Shown here: in pieces, positions 17,687 to 26,729 of the stretch | How positions within the stretch are numbered: the stretch's first letter is position 1 | How the letters are laid out: every line of letters begins with the position of its first letter | From: SVFI01 sp964519385 | GTDB lineage: Bacteria > Bacillota > Clostridia > Lachnospirales > Lachnospiraceae | Direction: 5' to 3' | NCBI GenBank assembly: GCA_964519385.1 | Contig: CAZFLR010000007.1 | Coordinates: forward strand, 19,697-83,696 | Length of the DNA: 64,000 bases | Notes under the pieces: generated by a model | Seen by the model: the letters and a program-made list of their open reading frames with translations, nothing else | What the model was told of the DNA's origin: nothing | Databases searched by the model: none | Made by a program: the position numbers and the translations under genes

Positions 17687-17700
17687 CGTCATCCTTGACG
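17687..17700 (-). promoter_or_regulatory. CsrA-type hairpin in the leader of flagellin copy 2
   Basis: On the minus strand CGTCA and TGACG form a perfect 5-base stem with AGGA as the loop, the classic CsrA recognition element. It lies about 12 bases upstream of the AAGGAGG site. Its sequence is unrelated to the hairpin of copy 1, but the architecture is the same. Confidence 0.75.
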
Positions 17701-17787
17701 ATCATCAATCGAAAAAGATTTGTCCCGGCCGTACGCTCCGTTTCATTCTTTTTCTTAGGTTAATAAGTATTTGTTTACTTGTATTAT

Positions 17788-17814
17788 ATATCGGAGAAAC
17801 TCCAAAAATATTAA
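17788..17814 (-). promoter_or_regulatory. sigma-D (sigma-28) type promoter of flagellin copy 2
   Basis: TTAA (17811-17814), 16 bases, CCGATAT (17788-17794) on the minus strand, followed by ATAAT as in copy 1. The predicted leader is about 120 bases. Confidence 0.8.
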
Positions 17815-17848
17815 TACCAAAATTTGATTTTTTCAAAAAATTTGAAAA

Positions 17849-18331
17849 TTATTTTTTATTGTCCAGAAAATGCGCCTGTGTAAAGGAAGCCTGGCTCATA
17901 CTCTTATAGTAGTCCAGAGCTGCCTTGGAGGAAGTCCGTCCCTTGCGGATTTTCTCCCGGCTCTGCCGGAAATACTGTTCGACAAGTGTCTTGTTTCTTG
18001 CTTCCTGAGCCTGAATCGATACACTTCTCTCCGTAATCTGCGAAATCATTTCCTGCATACGGGAAATATTCTGTGCATATTTCTCTTTCCCGTCCGGAGC
18101 CTGAATCTCTTCTTTCACATGCCGGAACAAATCTTCAAAGCCTTCATCCAGCTTTTCCATTTCTACGATAAGCTCCATCTTCCGGTTTGCATTGTCATCA
18201 AAATCCTCCCACTTCATGTTCGGATCATTTAAAATGACTGTCTGCTCATTGTTTTTGACTATTATCTCGTCCAAAATCCCAATCTTTTTAGCGAGACTTT
18301 CTTCCATAATAGAAAGGTACTGTTTTTCCAT
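17849..18331 (-). CDS. helical flagellar chaperone-like protein (FliT-like position)
   Basis: A 160-residue, nearly all-helical, charged protein, 9 bases downstream of fliS. In many flagellar loci this place is taken by FliT, the FliD chaperone, or a related small export chaperone. I see no diagnostic motif; length and helicity fit, and a QSREKIRKGRTSS stretch near the C-terminus gives a basic tail. It ends the fliD-fliS transcript just before the flagellin 2 promoter. Confidence 0.6.
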   Translation of the reverse strand: MEKQYLSIMEESLAKKIGILDEIIVKNNEQTVILNDPNMKWEDFDDNANRKMELIVEMEKLDEGFEDLFRHVKEEIQAPDGKEKYAQNISRMQEMISQITERSVSIQAQEARNKTLVEQYFRQSREKIRKGRTSSKAALDYYKSMSQASFTQAHFLDNKK

Positions 18332-18340
18332 TACATTCTC

Positions 18341-18721
18341 CTATTTCGCTCTCTTCATGACCTCTTTCCACGTGTCCCTCATAGAATGGAGATGTCCGTT
18401 AACTTCTTCCAATATCTCTTTATCCTTTTTAATATTCGCTTCAATCAAGCGTTCAAGCAGATATTTGTAAACTCTCTCAAAATCCTCTGCCACAGGATAT
18501 TTCATATCAAGTGTAGCACGAAATTCTTCAATGATACGCTGTACCTTTTTAATATTGTCATTCGCCTTCTGTATATCCTTCTGCTCAATTCCCATAATTG
18601 CAATATTGCAGAATTTAATCGCTCCGTCATAAAGCATAAGTGTAAGCTCTGCCGGCGAAGCAGTCATTATTTTATTGGTATTATACTGCGCATATTGCGC
18701 ATATGCATTAGGTAATGCCAT
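18341..18721 (-). CDS. fliS: flagellin export chaperone FliS
   Basis: A 126-residue protein matching FliS in length and pattern: the N-terminal YAQYNTNKIMTASPAEL region and LMLYDGAIKF near residues 28-37 are hallmarks. FliS binds the C-terminal helix of newly made flagellin, prevents early polymerisation and, in Bacillus, helps free FliW to act on CsrA. It follows fliD by 8 bases. Confidence 0.96.
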   Translation of the reverse strand: MALPNAYAQYAQYNTNKIMTASPAELTLMLYDGAIKFCNIAIMGIEQKDIQKANDNIKKVQRIIEEFRATLDMKYPVAEDFERVYKYLLERLIEANIKKDKEILEEVNGHLHSMRDTWKEVMKRAK

Positions 18722-18729
18722 GTCCCTCT

Positions 18730-20334
18730 TTATCCTCCTAACAGCCCGGATATCGCGCTGGTCTTAGAATTTAATTTCGCTAATGCCGTCTCCATCGCAC
18801 TGAATTTCTGATACCACTTATCCTCAAAAGCGGTAATTCTCTCTTCCTGTGCTGCGATTTCTTTGGTGTAAGCATCATACTCCTTCTGCATCTGCTTATC
18901 GTTGTATGCCTTGTAAATGCTTCGCATCTCTGTCGCTGACATCTTATCGGACAATGTCGTATACAGATTGTTGCTGAGCTTCTGGAAAAACGCCATTACC
19001 GTTTCCGGATCATTCGTAATCATGGATTTCAGTTTATCTGTTTTTCCGGAAGTAGACTCATCATCCTTATCTCCGTCGATATGATATGCGTGCTTTTCAT
19101 TGTCAGCCGCCGTAAAATATCCGAGTGTATTGATACCGAAGTTGGAAAGATAGTATGTCTCTCCGCCAATCTCAATCCCGCCTGACATTACACTCTGCAT
19201 TGCATTGGAAAGCGTTCCGAGTGTTGCGTCTCTGCGAAGCAGGGAATCTTTAATCTTTTTCTCCCAATCTTCAATTTCGCTTTCGGAAAGGGATTCCTTC
19301 TCCTCGGATGTCAATGGCTCATAGCCCTTTGACGAATCCGCATTATACAGCTTATCCATCTCGTTGATAAGCTCATTATATCCCTTCAGGAAATTTTTAA
19401 TTGTATCATAAATTCCGTCGTAGTCATTGGCCGTTGTCAAAGTCAGTTCTTCTGCCGACTCCTTCAGTGCCGTGATTGTCAGACCGTTGATATTGAATAC
19501 ATTTTCCGTTGACTCAAACAGTGCACCGTTTAAGAGAATCTGTGCATTCTGCGCCTGAATACGCGTTGCTGCGCCATCTCCCTTTTCCGTGGAAAGCGTC
19601 AGTCCGAGGCGGTCAAGCTGTGCCTGAAAATCTGCACTCACCTTTCCGTCCGGCGATGCGTTCTCATCTGCCTCTGCCGTCAAAATTCCGAGGGAAGAAA
19701 GAAGCTTCAGTCCGCTGTCTGTCGTATTCCCCTCTGCATCCTGTGCAGTAAGGGAAAACTCTGATTCCGTTCCAGTCTCCTTCGCACTGATAAAAAACCG
19801 CTGGTTCTTTTCATCAAAGCTTGCATTTACACCTGCTTCTTTTAACTTTGAAACCACGTCGCTGACCTTACTCGCACCTGACAGTGAAATATCAGTCTCC
19901 GTTCCGTCACCGAGCTTCATCTTCAAATTAACCGTCTCATCCTCAGCGATTCCTGCTACCTCTGCAAGAGTAGAGGATGCCTTCACTCCACTGAGGGTTG
20001 CGCCCGTCAGATAGCCCGACTTTGCAAGCGATTTTACCTGTAAGGTCTGAACTCCGTCCGTCGCATTCGCCCCTGCAATGACAGTTGCTATCGAGCTGTT
20101 CGATACATTTGTCTTTTTCTGCGTATATGCGGAAGAAAAACGCATATTGCTGATTGTAGAAGAATACAGGCTGTAAAGCTTGCTGTTTAATGTCTTCCAC
20201 GCATCCATCTTCCACGATAACTTCGTCTGCGCCTTTTCAAGGCTGCTTTTCTTTTCACTCTTGGCAGATACGAGTTCCGAAATAATAGTTTCTGTATCAA
20301 GGCCAGAGTTCATACCTGTAATACGAATCGCCAT
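18730..20334 (-). CDS. fliD: flagellar filament cap protein FliD
   Basis: The 534-residue hook-associated protein 2 caps the filament and guides flagellin insertion. The N-terminus MAIRITGMNSGLDTETII is canonical, with SELVSAKSEKKSSLE following. The C-terminal coiled coil contains QEERITAFEDKWYQKFSAME and ends in TSAISGLLGG. The ribosome site TAGGAGG precedes ATG. It lies between flaG and fliS as usual. The central region is acidic and extends the protein slightly beyond Bacillus FliD. Confidence 0.96.
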   Translation of the reverse strand: MAIRITGMNSGLDTETIISELVSAKSEKKSSLEKAQTKLSWKMDAWKTLNSKLYSLYSSTISNMRFSSAYTQKKTNVSNSSIATVIAGANATDGVQTLQVKSLAKSGYLTGATLSGVKASSTLAEVAGIAEDETVNLKMKLGDGTETDISLSGASKVSDVVSKLKEAGVNASFDEKNQRFFISAKETGTESEFSLTAQDAEGNTTDSGLKLLSSLGILTAEADENASPDGKVSADFQAQLDRLGLTLSTEKGDGAATRIQAQNAQILLNGALFESTENVFNINGLTITALKESAEELTLTTANDYDGIYDTIKNFLKGYNELINEMDKLYNADSSKGYEPLTSEEKESLSESEIEDWEKKIKDSLLRRDATLGTLSNAMQSVMSGGIEIGGETYYLSNFGINTLGYFTAADNEKHAYHIDGDKDDESTSGKTDKLKSMITNDPETVMAFFQKLSNNLYTTLSDKMSATEMRSIYKAYNDKQMQKEYDAYTKEIAAQEERITAFEDKWYQKFSAMETALAKLNSKTSAISGLLGG

Positions 20335-20346
20335 ACGTTCTGCCTC

Positions 20347-20775
20347 CTATCTCTTTTCATCAACAAGAATACCTGCCATTTCCCATACCTTCGCTATCAT
20401 GTCAAGCGTTTTCTCCGGTGGCAGTTCTTTAATTACCTTTTTCGTGTCTTTGTCTACAATTTTAATGGTTACTCTGTTCGTATCCTCATGAAAACCGAAG
20501 ACAGCTTCCGAATTTTCCATCTTCTTATTCATCTGATCAACCGCTTTTTTTATCTGTTCCTTTGACGGCTGACTCTGATTACCGAACGTGCCCTGTTCCT
20601 GAGAATCCCGGTCGAATTCCTTCGTTCTTGCAACTCCCTGTGTCATCGCGTCTAACTTGGCACCTGATTCCAGTGCGATTGCTTCCGTGCTCTCCGCAAC
20701 AGGTCTGACCGGTTCCACAGGTGTCGTATTCTGTGCCTGCAGGGTCATGATACTTCCAATTGGTTCAATTGCCAT
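20347..20775 (-). CDS. flaG: FlaG family protein
   Basis: About 142 residues from ATG 20775, preceded by GGAGGTGG; the in-frame ATG at 20790 has no site. The C-terminal half has the FlaG pattern: FGFHEDTNRVTIKIVDKDTK, then VIKELPPEKTLDMIAK. FlaG affects filament length in other bacteria and usually lies directly upstream of fliD, as here (12 bases). The N-terminal 60 residues are low in structure. Confidence 0.92.
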   Translation of the reverse strand: MAIEPIGSIMTLQAQNTTPVEPVRPVAESTEAIALESGAKLDAMTQGVARTKEFDRDSQEQGTFGNQSQPSKEQIKKAVDQMNKKMENSEAVFGFHEDTNRVTIKIVDKDTKKVIKELPPEKTLDMIAKVWEMAGILVDEKR

Positions 20776-20827
20776 AATATCCACCTCCATGTGAAAAATA
20801 AAGTTAGCTACTTATACTTTAACTTAT

Positions 20828-20854
20828 TTATCGTCAAAAATAAATAAAAAGTTA
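20828..20854 (-). promoter_or_regulatory. candidate sigma-D type promoter of flaG-fliD-fliS
   Basis: TAAC (20851-20854), 16 bases, ACGATAA (20828-20834) on the minus strand. The spacing equals that of the flagellin promoters but both boxes have one mismatch, so this is weaker support. Confidence 0.4.
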
Positions 20855-20884
20855 ACCATTTTTCACAAGAAAAATACAAAATTA

Positions 20885-21100
20885 CTAGAAGAGGTCTTTC
20901 AGTGCCTCAAGTCCTGAAACCTGCATTGCCTCTTTATTTGCTTCCTGAATCTGAAGATAAACCTCTTTACGGTATACCGGCACTTCCTTCGGAGCTGCTA
21001 TACCAATCTTTACCTGATCACCCTTTACTTCAAGAATTGTAATCTCTACATTGTTATTGATGACGAGTGCTTCGCCTTTTCTTCTTGTCAGTGCCAGCAT
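20885..21100 (-). CDS. csrA: carbon storage/translation regulator CsrA
   Basis: About 71 residues from ATG 21100 (MLALTRRKGEALVI), the canonical CsrA start; an in-frame GTG at 21109 would add three residues and overlap fliW. CsrA is a dimeric RNA-binding protein that blocks ribosome access at GGA motifs. Conserved IGIAAPKEVPVYRKEV region is intact. The stop of fliW lies immediately before this start, with the ribosome site AAGGCGGG inside the end of fliW. The two flagellin leaders in this window carry hairpins of the right form to be its targets. Confidence 0.97.
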   Translation of the reverse strand: MLALTRRKGEALVINNNVEITILEVKGDQVKIGIAAPKEVPVYRKEVYLQIQEANKEAMQVSGLEALKDLF

Positions 21101-21101
21101 A

Positions 21102-21554
21102 TTATACACCCGCCTTTCTGTTTTTTAAAATCTCGTAAATCGGAAATTTTATCTGATATTCTTCACCTTCCGTAATCACCTGGCAGGCTTTTCTGTTATC
21201 GGCATTGATTACAATCGGTCCGCGAAGATTTACACTCATCTTTGTCAGATCGCTCGGAACAGTCACTGTCACCAGCACAAGCATATTCTCCGGATCCAGT
21301 CCGCCGATTGGTTTTAACAGCTCGTCCTCCACCTGAGGATTGTAATCTTCCAAAATATCAAGCGGATTCATGACAGGAATTGCAAACTGCGGTTCCTGCA
21401 TGGACTGCAGCCACTGGATGCCTCCGTTCTTTTCATTGTCATGAATCAGTGTAAATGTTGTCAACTGCGGAAATCCCACGATACCGTTTACGAAATGAAT
21501 CAGTTTATCGTCCTCTATATCGATTGTCCCAAAGATTCTTGTATTAACCTCCAT
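21102..21554 (-). CDS. fliW: flagellar assembly factor FliW
   Basis: A 150-residue protein with the FliW pattern: FGTIDIEDDKLIHFVNGIVGFP near the N-terminus (family motif I.F..GI.GFP) and the VVTVP/LRGPIVIN region later. FliW binds CsrA and relieves repression of flagellin translation until flagellin itself titrates FliW. The fliW-csrA pair is tightly linked, and lies between flgL and flaG. Confidence 0.96.
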   Translation of the reverse strand: MEVNTRIFGTIDIEDDKLIHFVNGIVGFPQLTTFTLIHDNEKNGGIQWLQSMQEPQFAIPVMNPLDILEDYNPQVEDELLKPIGGLDPENMLVLVTVTVPSDLTKMSVNLRGPIVINADNRKACQVITEGEEYQIKFPIYEILKNRKAGV

Positions 21555-21583
21555 ACTCTCTTCTCCTCTTCTATGTATCTGTA

Positions 21584-23107
21584 TTATAAGTAATTCAACA
21601 ATGTTGTCTGCGAAATCTTACCGGTTGCCATCAACGCTGCCTGATAAGCGAGCTCTACGCTTCCCAAATTAACTGCAACCTCTGTCAGATCCACATCTTC
21701 ATTCTGTGAAGATAATGTCTTGAAGTTTGTCTGCTGCTTTGCAAGACGATTTGAGACAAGCTCAACTCTCGCTCCCCGGTTACCTGTCGCCGTAAGTGCT
21801 GTATTGGCCAAATCCAGATGTCCCTGCATATTTGCCACATTTGCCTCAAACAGTTTCTGCATTTTATCAGTTAAAAACGTGTTTGCTTTTTGAGCCGCCG
21901 CAAGACGGTTTTTAAGCTCCTGATTGTTCGGATCAGCCTTCAGCATTTCTTCCAGTGTGGAAATATTTTTTTCCATCGCTTCTACATCTTCTATAGATGC
22001 AATCAAATCGTCCACATCTCTGCTCAGGTCCGTTGAAAACAATTCATTTGCCAGTGTATTTACTCTGACATTCTGATTGAAACCAACATCATATGAAATA
22101 AACTGATTTGAATTATCATCTGTTGCTCCCGTCAGATAACCTTCATTATATTTTATGCCGTCAGATTCACAATAGAAGTAATGCTCCGGCCGGATGTCAC
22201 TCTTTGCAAACTCCTTCTTTTCGTAGGTTACACGGATTTCACCCTCGTCTTTATCAAGCGTAGCAGGATTATCTCTGACTGCAGTCAACGCATCATAATT
22301 AGTTTTATTTAAAATCAGTTCTCCCGTTTCCGGAATAAACACAGCTCCTGACGCTGACGTTTCAGCACTCAGATAAGGATCCTTTGTGGTGTCATTGACC
22401 GAAACCACTTCCGCCGTAATAGTCTGCAGGATTCCGTTCGTGTCATAGTAAGAAACCACAGGTGCCATATCCGGCGAACAGTTTTCATATGCCAGACGCA
22501 GTCTGTATACCTGATTGGTGCTGATTGCATCCTCCATGGTTCCGAGAGCTTCCGCATTTGCTTCCGTCATCTTATCAAGATCGGAAACATCCACATAAGT
22601 CAGTTCATCGAGGCTGTCGCTTCCGAGCTGTTCCGTAATCGTGTATTTCCTGTCTGAGTCCGTTCCGAATGTCAGCGGTGTATCTGTTCTGTATCCTGTA
22701 AACACATATCTTCCCGCATAATCCGCATCTCCCGTGGCATAAACTTCCTGCTGCAGTGCTTTCAGATTCTCAAGCACCTTGCTCCGGTCATCCGCAGTGT
22801 TAAATCCCGCTGCCCCCTGGGTACAGTTGGAGTACATATCCGTCACAATCTCAATTACCGTACTTATCGCACTCTCCGTAACATCCAGCCATGATTCCGC
22901 ATCCGGAATGTTCTTCGTGTAATACTGGCTGACCTGATTTAAATTCGTGCGAAGTCGGAGAGCACGGATAGCCACAACCGGATCATCCGAAGGGCGGTTA
23001 ATCTTGGAACCCGTCGCAAGCTGCGTATTCAGCTTATTCTCGAGCACCTTGTTATTGTTAATATTCGTTATGGAATTTTGGGAAATAATCTTATTCGTAA
23101 TTCTCAT
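21584..23107 (-). CDS. flgL: flagellar hook-filament junction protein FlgL
   Basis: A 507-residue protein with flagellin-like ends: MRITNKIISQNSITNINNN at the start, the KLNTQLATGSKINRPSDDPV segment near 26-45, and a C-terminal helix ending GKISQTTLLNYL. Typical FlgL has around 300 residues; the extra length is a beta-rich insertion between roughly residues 120 and 380. The ribosome site GGAGG precedes ATG. It lies downstream of two flgK genes. A GCCGATAT box at 23142-23149 could mark an internal sigma-D promoter, but no good -35 box fits at the usual distance. Confidence 0.93.
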   Translation of the reverse strand: MRITNKIISQNSITNINNNKVLENKLNTQLATGSKINRPSDDPVVAIRALRLRTNLNQVSQYYTKNIPDAESWLDVTESAISTVIEIVTDMYSNCTQGAAGFNTADDRSKVLENLKALQQEVYATGDADYAGRYVFTGYRTDTPLTFGTDSDRKYTITEQLGSDSLDELTYVDVSDLDKMTEANAEALGTMEDAISTNQVYRLRLAYENCSPDMAPVVSYYDTNGILQTITAEVVSVNDTTKDPYLSAETSASGAVFIPETGELILNKTNYDALTAVRDNPATLDKDEGEIRVTYEKKEFAKSDIRPEHYFYCESDGIKYNEGYLTGATDDNSNQFISYDVGFNQNVRVNTLANELFSTDLSRDVDDLIASIEDVEAMEKNISTLEEMLKADPNNQELKNRLAAAQKANTFLTDKMQKLFEANVANMQGHLDLANTALTATGNRGARVELVSNRLAKQQTNFKTLSSQNEDVDLTEVAVNLGSVELAYQAALMATGKISQTTLLNYL

Positions 23108-23162
23108 AGGTAACCTCCGGTTTTCAAAACTCTCAACCTATATATCGGCTTGTTTTCCCTTT

Positions 23163-25046
23163 TTAAACACCCGTTTGAAGAATTAATCTGTCATAAACTT
23201 CCGTCAGCACCTGTATCATCTGTGAAGCCAGATTATACGCATGCTGGAATTGTACCAGATTCAGGGATTCCTCATCGGTATCAACACCGCTGATAGAAAG
23301 CCGCTGCGTATCTATTGTCGCTTCAATGTTCTGATAACTTGCATAGAAAGCATTCGCGCTACTGGCATTCAGGGATACATCCGAAAGAATGCACTGCAGA
23401 AAATCTCCTGCATTACATCCGCGGAAGCTCATCACTTCCTTATTGGTGCGCAAATCGGTCAAATCTTCAATGACATCATACGCTTCCTGTCCCGTTCCTT
23501 TTCCTGTATGTGTGGCAAAAAGTCCGGAATCCTCAAGCATTTCTTTGTTTACGGCAAAGTTTGCAGCCGTGAGATAATAATATGTATCGTCCGTGCTGGC
23601 AATCGGTGTTCCTGCAACCTTATTGCGTGAATCCAAAAACTTGCGCTGTGTCACATCCGTTGCCTCATTCGCCACAAAAAGCACATCTGCTGCGTTTCCG
23701 TAAGAGTCCACCGAGCCGTCCTGTGTCAGAATGCGGTTAAAAGCCTCTGCAAAGGTACGTACCCACTCATTGAGCTGCTCCTGATAATAAGGAATGCCCT
23801 GATAATCAATGGCCGCACCGATTGTAACGTCTTTACCTATACGGCTGGAATTCGGCTGGTAGCTGTTCTTTGCAAGGTCATCACTGATTTCAAAGATGTA
23901 CTGGCTGATATCCCCGTTTGCATCATAGACTACCTTAAATGTATCGTAGTAAAACTCCTGATTTCCAATCTGCATTACACCTCCGTCGTCGGAAAGTGTA
24001 CATTTATTCAAATCCTTCAGATAATCCGCGGTCACATCCACGGTCACCTCATTCTTGCCCGTCGTCTGATTTTTTTCTATACTTGAAAGCGTTCCTTTAA
24101 ACTGTTCTGCATTGTTTCCGTCTCTCATGGCAATGAGTCCCTGAAGCTGTCCGCCGATTAAGGTGCTTGACATATAGAAATCATTTCCGTTTTTCCACTT
24201 GATATCAAACAATCCGAGTGCATCTGACTGATTGTTTGCCTCGTATTTAGCTTTTGCAACGCATTCCAGTTCATAATATTCTCCGGAATCCACAAGCATC
24301 TGCCCGCCGGCAATCTGAACCACGTAACGTTTCGCTCCGGTGTCGCGTCCGTTATTGACATCATATATCGGTGTCTCTGTCACCTCTACATTGGTAACCA
24401 GAGACAGCTTGTCAATCAGCAGATCTCTCTGATCCCGAAGCTCATTTGCCGTTGTTCCTGTCAGTTCAATTACATTAATCTGTTCATTTAAAGAAGCAAT
24501 CTCACGGGCATAAGAATTGATTTCATCTACCTTATTCTTAATTTCGGCATTGATATCAAGCTGCATATTAGAAAGATTCTCTGCCACTGTATTGAAATAA
24601 TAAGCCAAATTGTTTGCAAATCCGATAAACTGGGATTTTGTGGTTGCATCACCTGCATTTTTCTGAACCTCTGCCAATGCACTGTACATTTCATTAAAAA
24701 TGGTGGTGAAGCCCTTGATTGTCTTGTCATCCGAAAACAAATCTTCTATCTGCTGCATATAATACTGCTTTTCTTCGTACTCGCCGACTTTATTGTTATT
24801 ATTCCAATATTTAAAATCATAGAAGGCATCACGGTTACGATCTATGGAAATCGTGTCAACACCGGAACCAGCACACCCGTAAGTAGTATATGTCCGGAGT
24901 GCATCGCTTGCCTTCTGTGTGACCGTCTGTCTGGAATATCCCTTAGTCTCAACATTCGCAATGTTGTTACCTGTCGTATTGAGTGCGGCGTTCGCCGCCG
25001 TCAGTCCGGTATATGCAATATTTAAACCAAAAAATGTGGAAGCCAT
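23163..25046 (-). CDS. flgK: flagellar hook-associated protein FlgK (copy A)
   Basis: A 627-residue hook-filament junction protein. N-terminal rod/hook motif MASTFFGLNIAYTGLTAANA, NTTGNNIANVETKGYSRQ, then the FlgK helical region (TIFNEMYSALAEVQKN). The C-terminus contains SGVDTDEESLNLVQFQHAYN and SQMIQVLTEVYD. Between about 300 and 470 there is a variable beta domain. Ribosome site AAGGGGG. A second flgK stands directly upstream (15-base gap); this copy has the stronger canonical N- and C-terminal motifs. Confidence 0.93.
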   Translation of the reverse strand: MASTFFGLNIAYTGLTAANAALNTTGNNIANVETKGYSRQTVTQKASDALRTYTTYGCAGSGVDTISIDRNRDAFYDFKYWNNNNKVGEYEEKQYYMQQIEDLFSDDKTIKGFTTIFNEMYSALAEVQKNAGDATTKSQFIGFANNLAYYFNTVAENLSNMQLDINAEIKNKVDEINSYAREIASLNEQINVIELTGTTANELRDQRDLLIDKLSLVTNVEVTETPIYDVNNGRDTGAKRYVVQIAGGQMLVDSGEYYELECVAKAKYEANNQSDALGLFDIKWKNGNDFYMSSTLIGGQLQGLIAMRDGNNAEQFKGTLSSIEKNQTTGKNEVTVDVTADYLKDLNKCTLSDDGGVMQIGNQEFYYDTFKVVYDANGDISQYIFEISDDLAKNSYQPNSSRIGKDVTIGAAIDYQGIPYYQEQLNEWVRTFAEAFNRILTQDGSVDSYGNAADVLFVANEATDVTQRKFLDSRNKVAGTPIASTDDTYYYLTAANFAVNKEMLEDSGLFATHTGKGTGQEAYDVIEDLTDLRTNKEVMSFRGCNAGDFLQCILSDVSLNASSANAFYASYQNIEATIDTQRLSISGVDTDEESLNLVQFQHAYNLASQMIQVLTEVYDRLILQTGV

Positions 25047-25061
25047 ATCATTTCCCCCTTA

Positions 25062-26714
25062 TTACGCTCCGAGCGTGTTTAAAATATGCTCAAGCATTTC
25101 GTCAATCACATTAATATAACGGCTGGATGCATTATAAGCATTCTGGAATTTAATCATGTTGTTCAATTCTTCATCATCGGACACTCCGACAATCTGCTGG
25201 CGTGCATACTCCGTTGAATCCACCGTTGCCTGTTCGTTTGAATATATACTGTAAAAAACAGCCCCCGTATTTGCTACCTGACTCACAATGTTAGAATAGT
25301 AGTCAACCAGATTGGTCTTTGTAGTCACATTCGGATTTAATGTATATTCTGCCGTCTCAAAAACAAGCTGAAGATTCTGCGCCGTCTCATAATCTTCCTT
25401 TGCATCCATTTTTATAAATCCAAGCTTTGTCGGCTCTTTTACAAGATCGGGATTTACCACCAGATTTGAGATGGTAAACAGGGTATTCTCGCGCCCCTGT
25501 GTGTAATCTTCACGAATCAGGTTTCCGGCTGCATCATATTCATCCGATCCGATTCGTTCAAAGAGCTGCATGATTGAGCCGTCTTCATTGCGAAGGTATG
25601 TACCGCCCTCCTTGACTGCTGCGTTCTCAAGAACCTTGTTCATCTCGGTCACAATATTGTGAATGAGATTATCAAACTCAGCCATGACATTCATAAGAAT
25701 GGAGGAAGCTACATCTTCGTTATACTTTTGTGCATCCTTAAGGTCCGTATAGTCAGCTCTGTGTGTTCCTCTCGCAAGCATCATACCCTTTAAACTTCCG
25801 ATATCCGTATTGGCCTCCGTCGAAATCACACGTGACATATCATAAACCTTGCAATTATCGATAAGATACTTGAAGGTTCCGTCCTGTTGCTGCACCTTCT
25901 TGGCATCTGTCAGCCAGAACGGTGTGTAAAAGCCTGTCTCCGGATCGGTATCCATTCCGATTTTAAAAGTCATTGCACGGTTCACCAGAACATGCCCTTC
26001 AAACTTAACCGAAACGCCGCCTTCCTGATCCTCCGTATAGTCAATATTTCCAAGCTTACCGAGTTCATCAAGGAGCTTGTTTCGCTCATCACGAAGGTCG
26101 TTGGCTCTCTCGATACCTCCGGCTTCAATGCGGATAATGTCATTGTTAAGTGCAAACAGGCGGTCTGCATAATTGTTAATCTTATCCACTTCGCCCTTAA
26201 TCTGTACATTCAGATTATCCTGATAATTGCAGAGGGCATCATACACATTGGATGCCTGCTCCACAAACTGGCTTGATCTCTGAATCAGCAATCCCTGTGT
26301 CACGGAGCTCGCCGGTTGCTTTGCAAGTTCCTGTACAGCTTCCCAGAGATTGTTCAATGAATTACTAAAAGACTCTCCTTCTAATTCACCAAGAAGAGTC
26401 TCTATTTCACTCAACGTATTGTATGATACTTCATAAAAAGCACTGCGGCCGGACTCTCTCCTATAGGTCTGATCCAGAAAATAATCTCTCACCTGTCTTA
26501 CATCCGCATAAGTAACTCCGAGACCAATCTGCTGATTTGCAACTGCTTTCGGATTCACCGATAAAGTATTATACTGTCTATCATTCAATAAAGTCTGCTG
26601 TCTGGTGTAACCTACGGTATCTGCATTGGATAAGTTGTGGGCAACTGTATTCAATGCATTTTGTCCCGTCTGCAAACCGGACGCGCCGACATATAAACTT
26701 CCAAATAATGACAT
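25062..26714 (-). CDS. flgK: flagellar hook-associated protein FlgK (copy B)
   Basis: The 550-residue tandem paralogue of copy A: MSLFGSLYVGASGLQTGQNA, NTVAHNLSNADTVGYTRQQ, ETLLGELEGESFSNSLNNLWEA, and the C-terminal GVSDDEELNNMIKFQNAYN and RYINVIDEMLEHI. The two copies are strongly diverged in the central domain. Having two FlgK proteins suggests either a two-ring junction or alternative junction subunits. It follows flgN by 15 bases. Confidence 0.92.
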   Translation of the reverse strand: MSLFGSLYVGASGLQTGQNALNTVAHNLSNADTVGYTRQQTLLNDRQYNTLSVNPKAVANQQIGLGVTYADVRQVRDYFLDQTYRRESGRSAFYEVSYNTLSEIETLLGELEGESFSNSLNNLWEAVQELAKQPASSVTQGLLIQRSSQFVEQASNVYDALCNYQDNLNVQIKGEVDKINNYADRLFALNNDIIRIEAGGIERANDLRDERNKLLDELGKLGNIDYTEDQEGGVSVKFEGHVLVNRAMTFKIGMDTDPETGFYTPFWLTDAKKVQQQDGTFKYLIDNCKVYDMSRVISTEANTDIGSLKGMMLARGTHRADYTDLKDAQKYNEDVASSILMNVMAEFDNLIHNIVTEMNKVLENAAVKEGGTYLRNEDGSIMQLFERIGSDEYDAAGNLIREDYTQGRENTLFTISNLVVNPDLVKEPTKLGFIKMDAKEDYETAQNLQLVFETAEYTLNPNVTTKTNLVDYYSNIVSQVANTGAVFYSIYSNEQATVDSTEYARQQIVGVSDDEELNNMIKFQNAYNASSRYINVIDEMLEHILNTLGA

Positions 26715-26729
26715 GTCATCACCTCATAA

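Noticed and set aside
21100..21109. GTG start of csrA at 21109 that would overlap fliW
   Set aside because: The family begins at MLALTRR, and the ribosome site fits the ATG at 21100.
23142..23168. Possible sigma-D promoter inside the end of flgK before flgL
   Set aside because: The -10 box GCCGATAT is good, but no TAAA/TTAA lies at 16 bases; nearest matches are 13-14 bases away.
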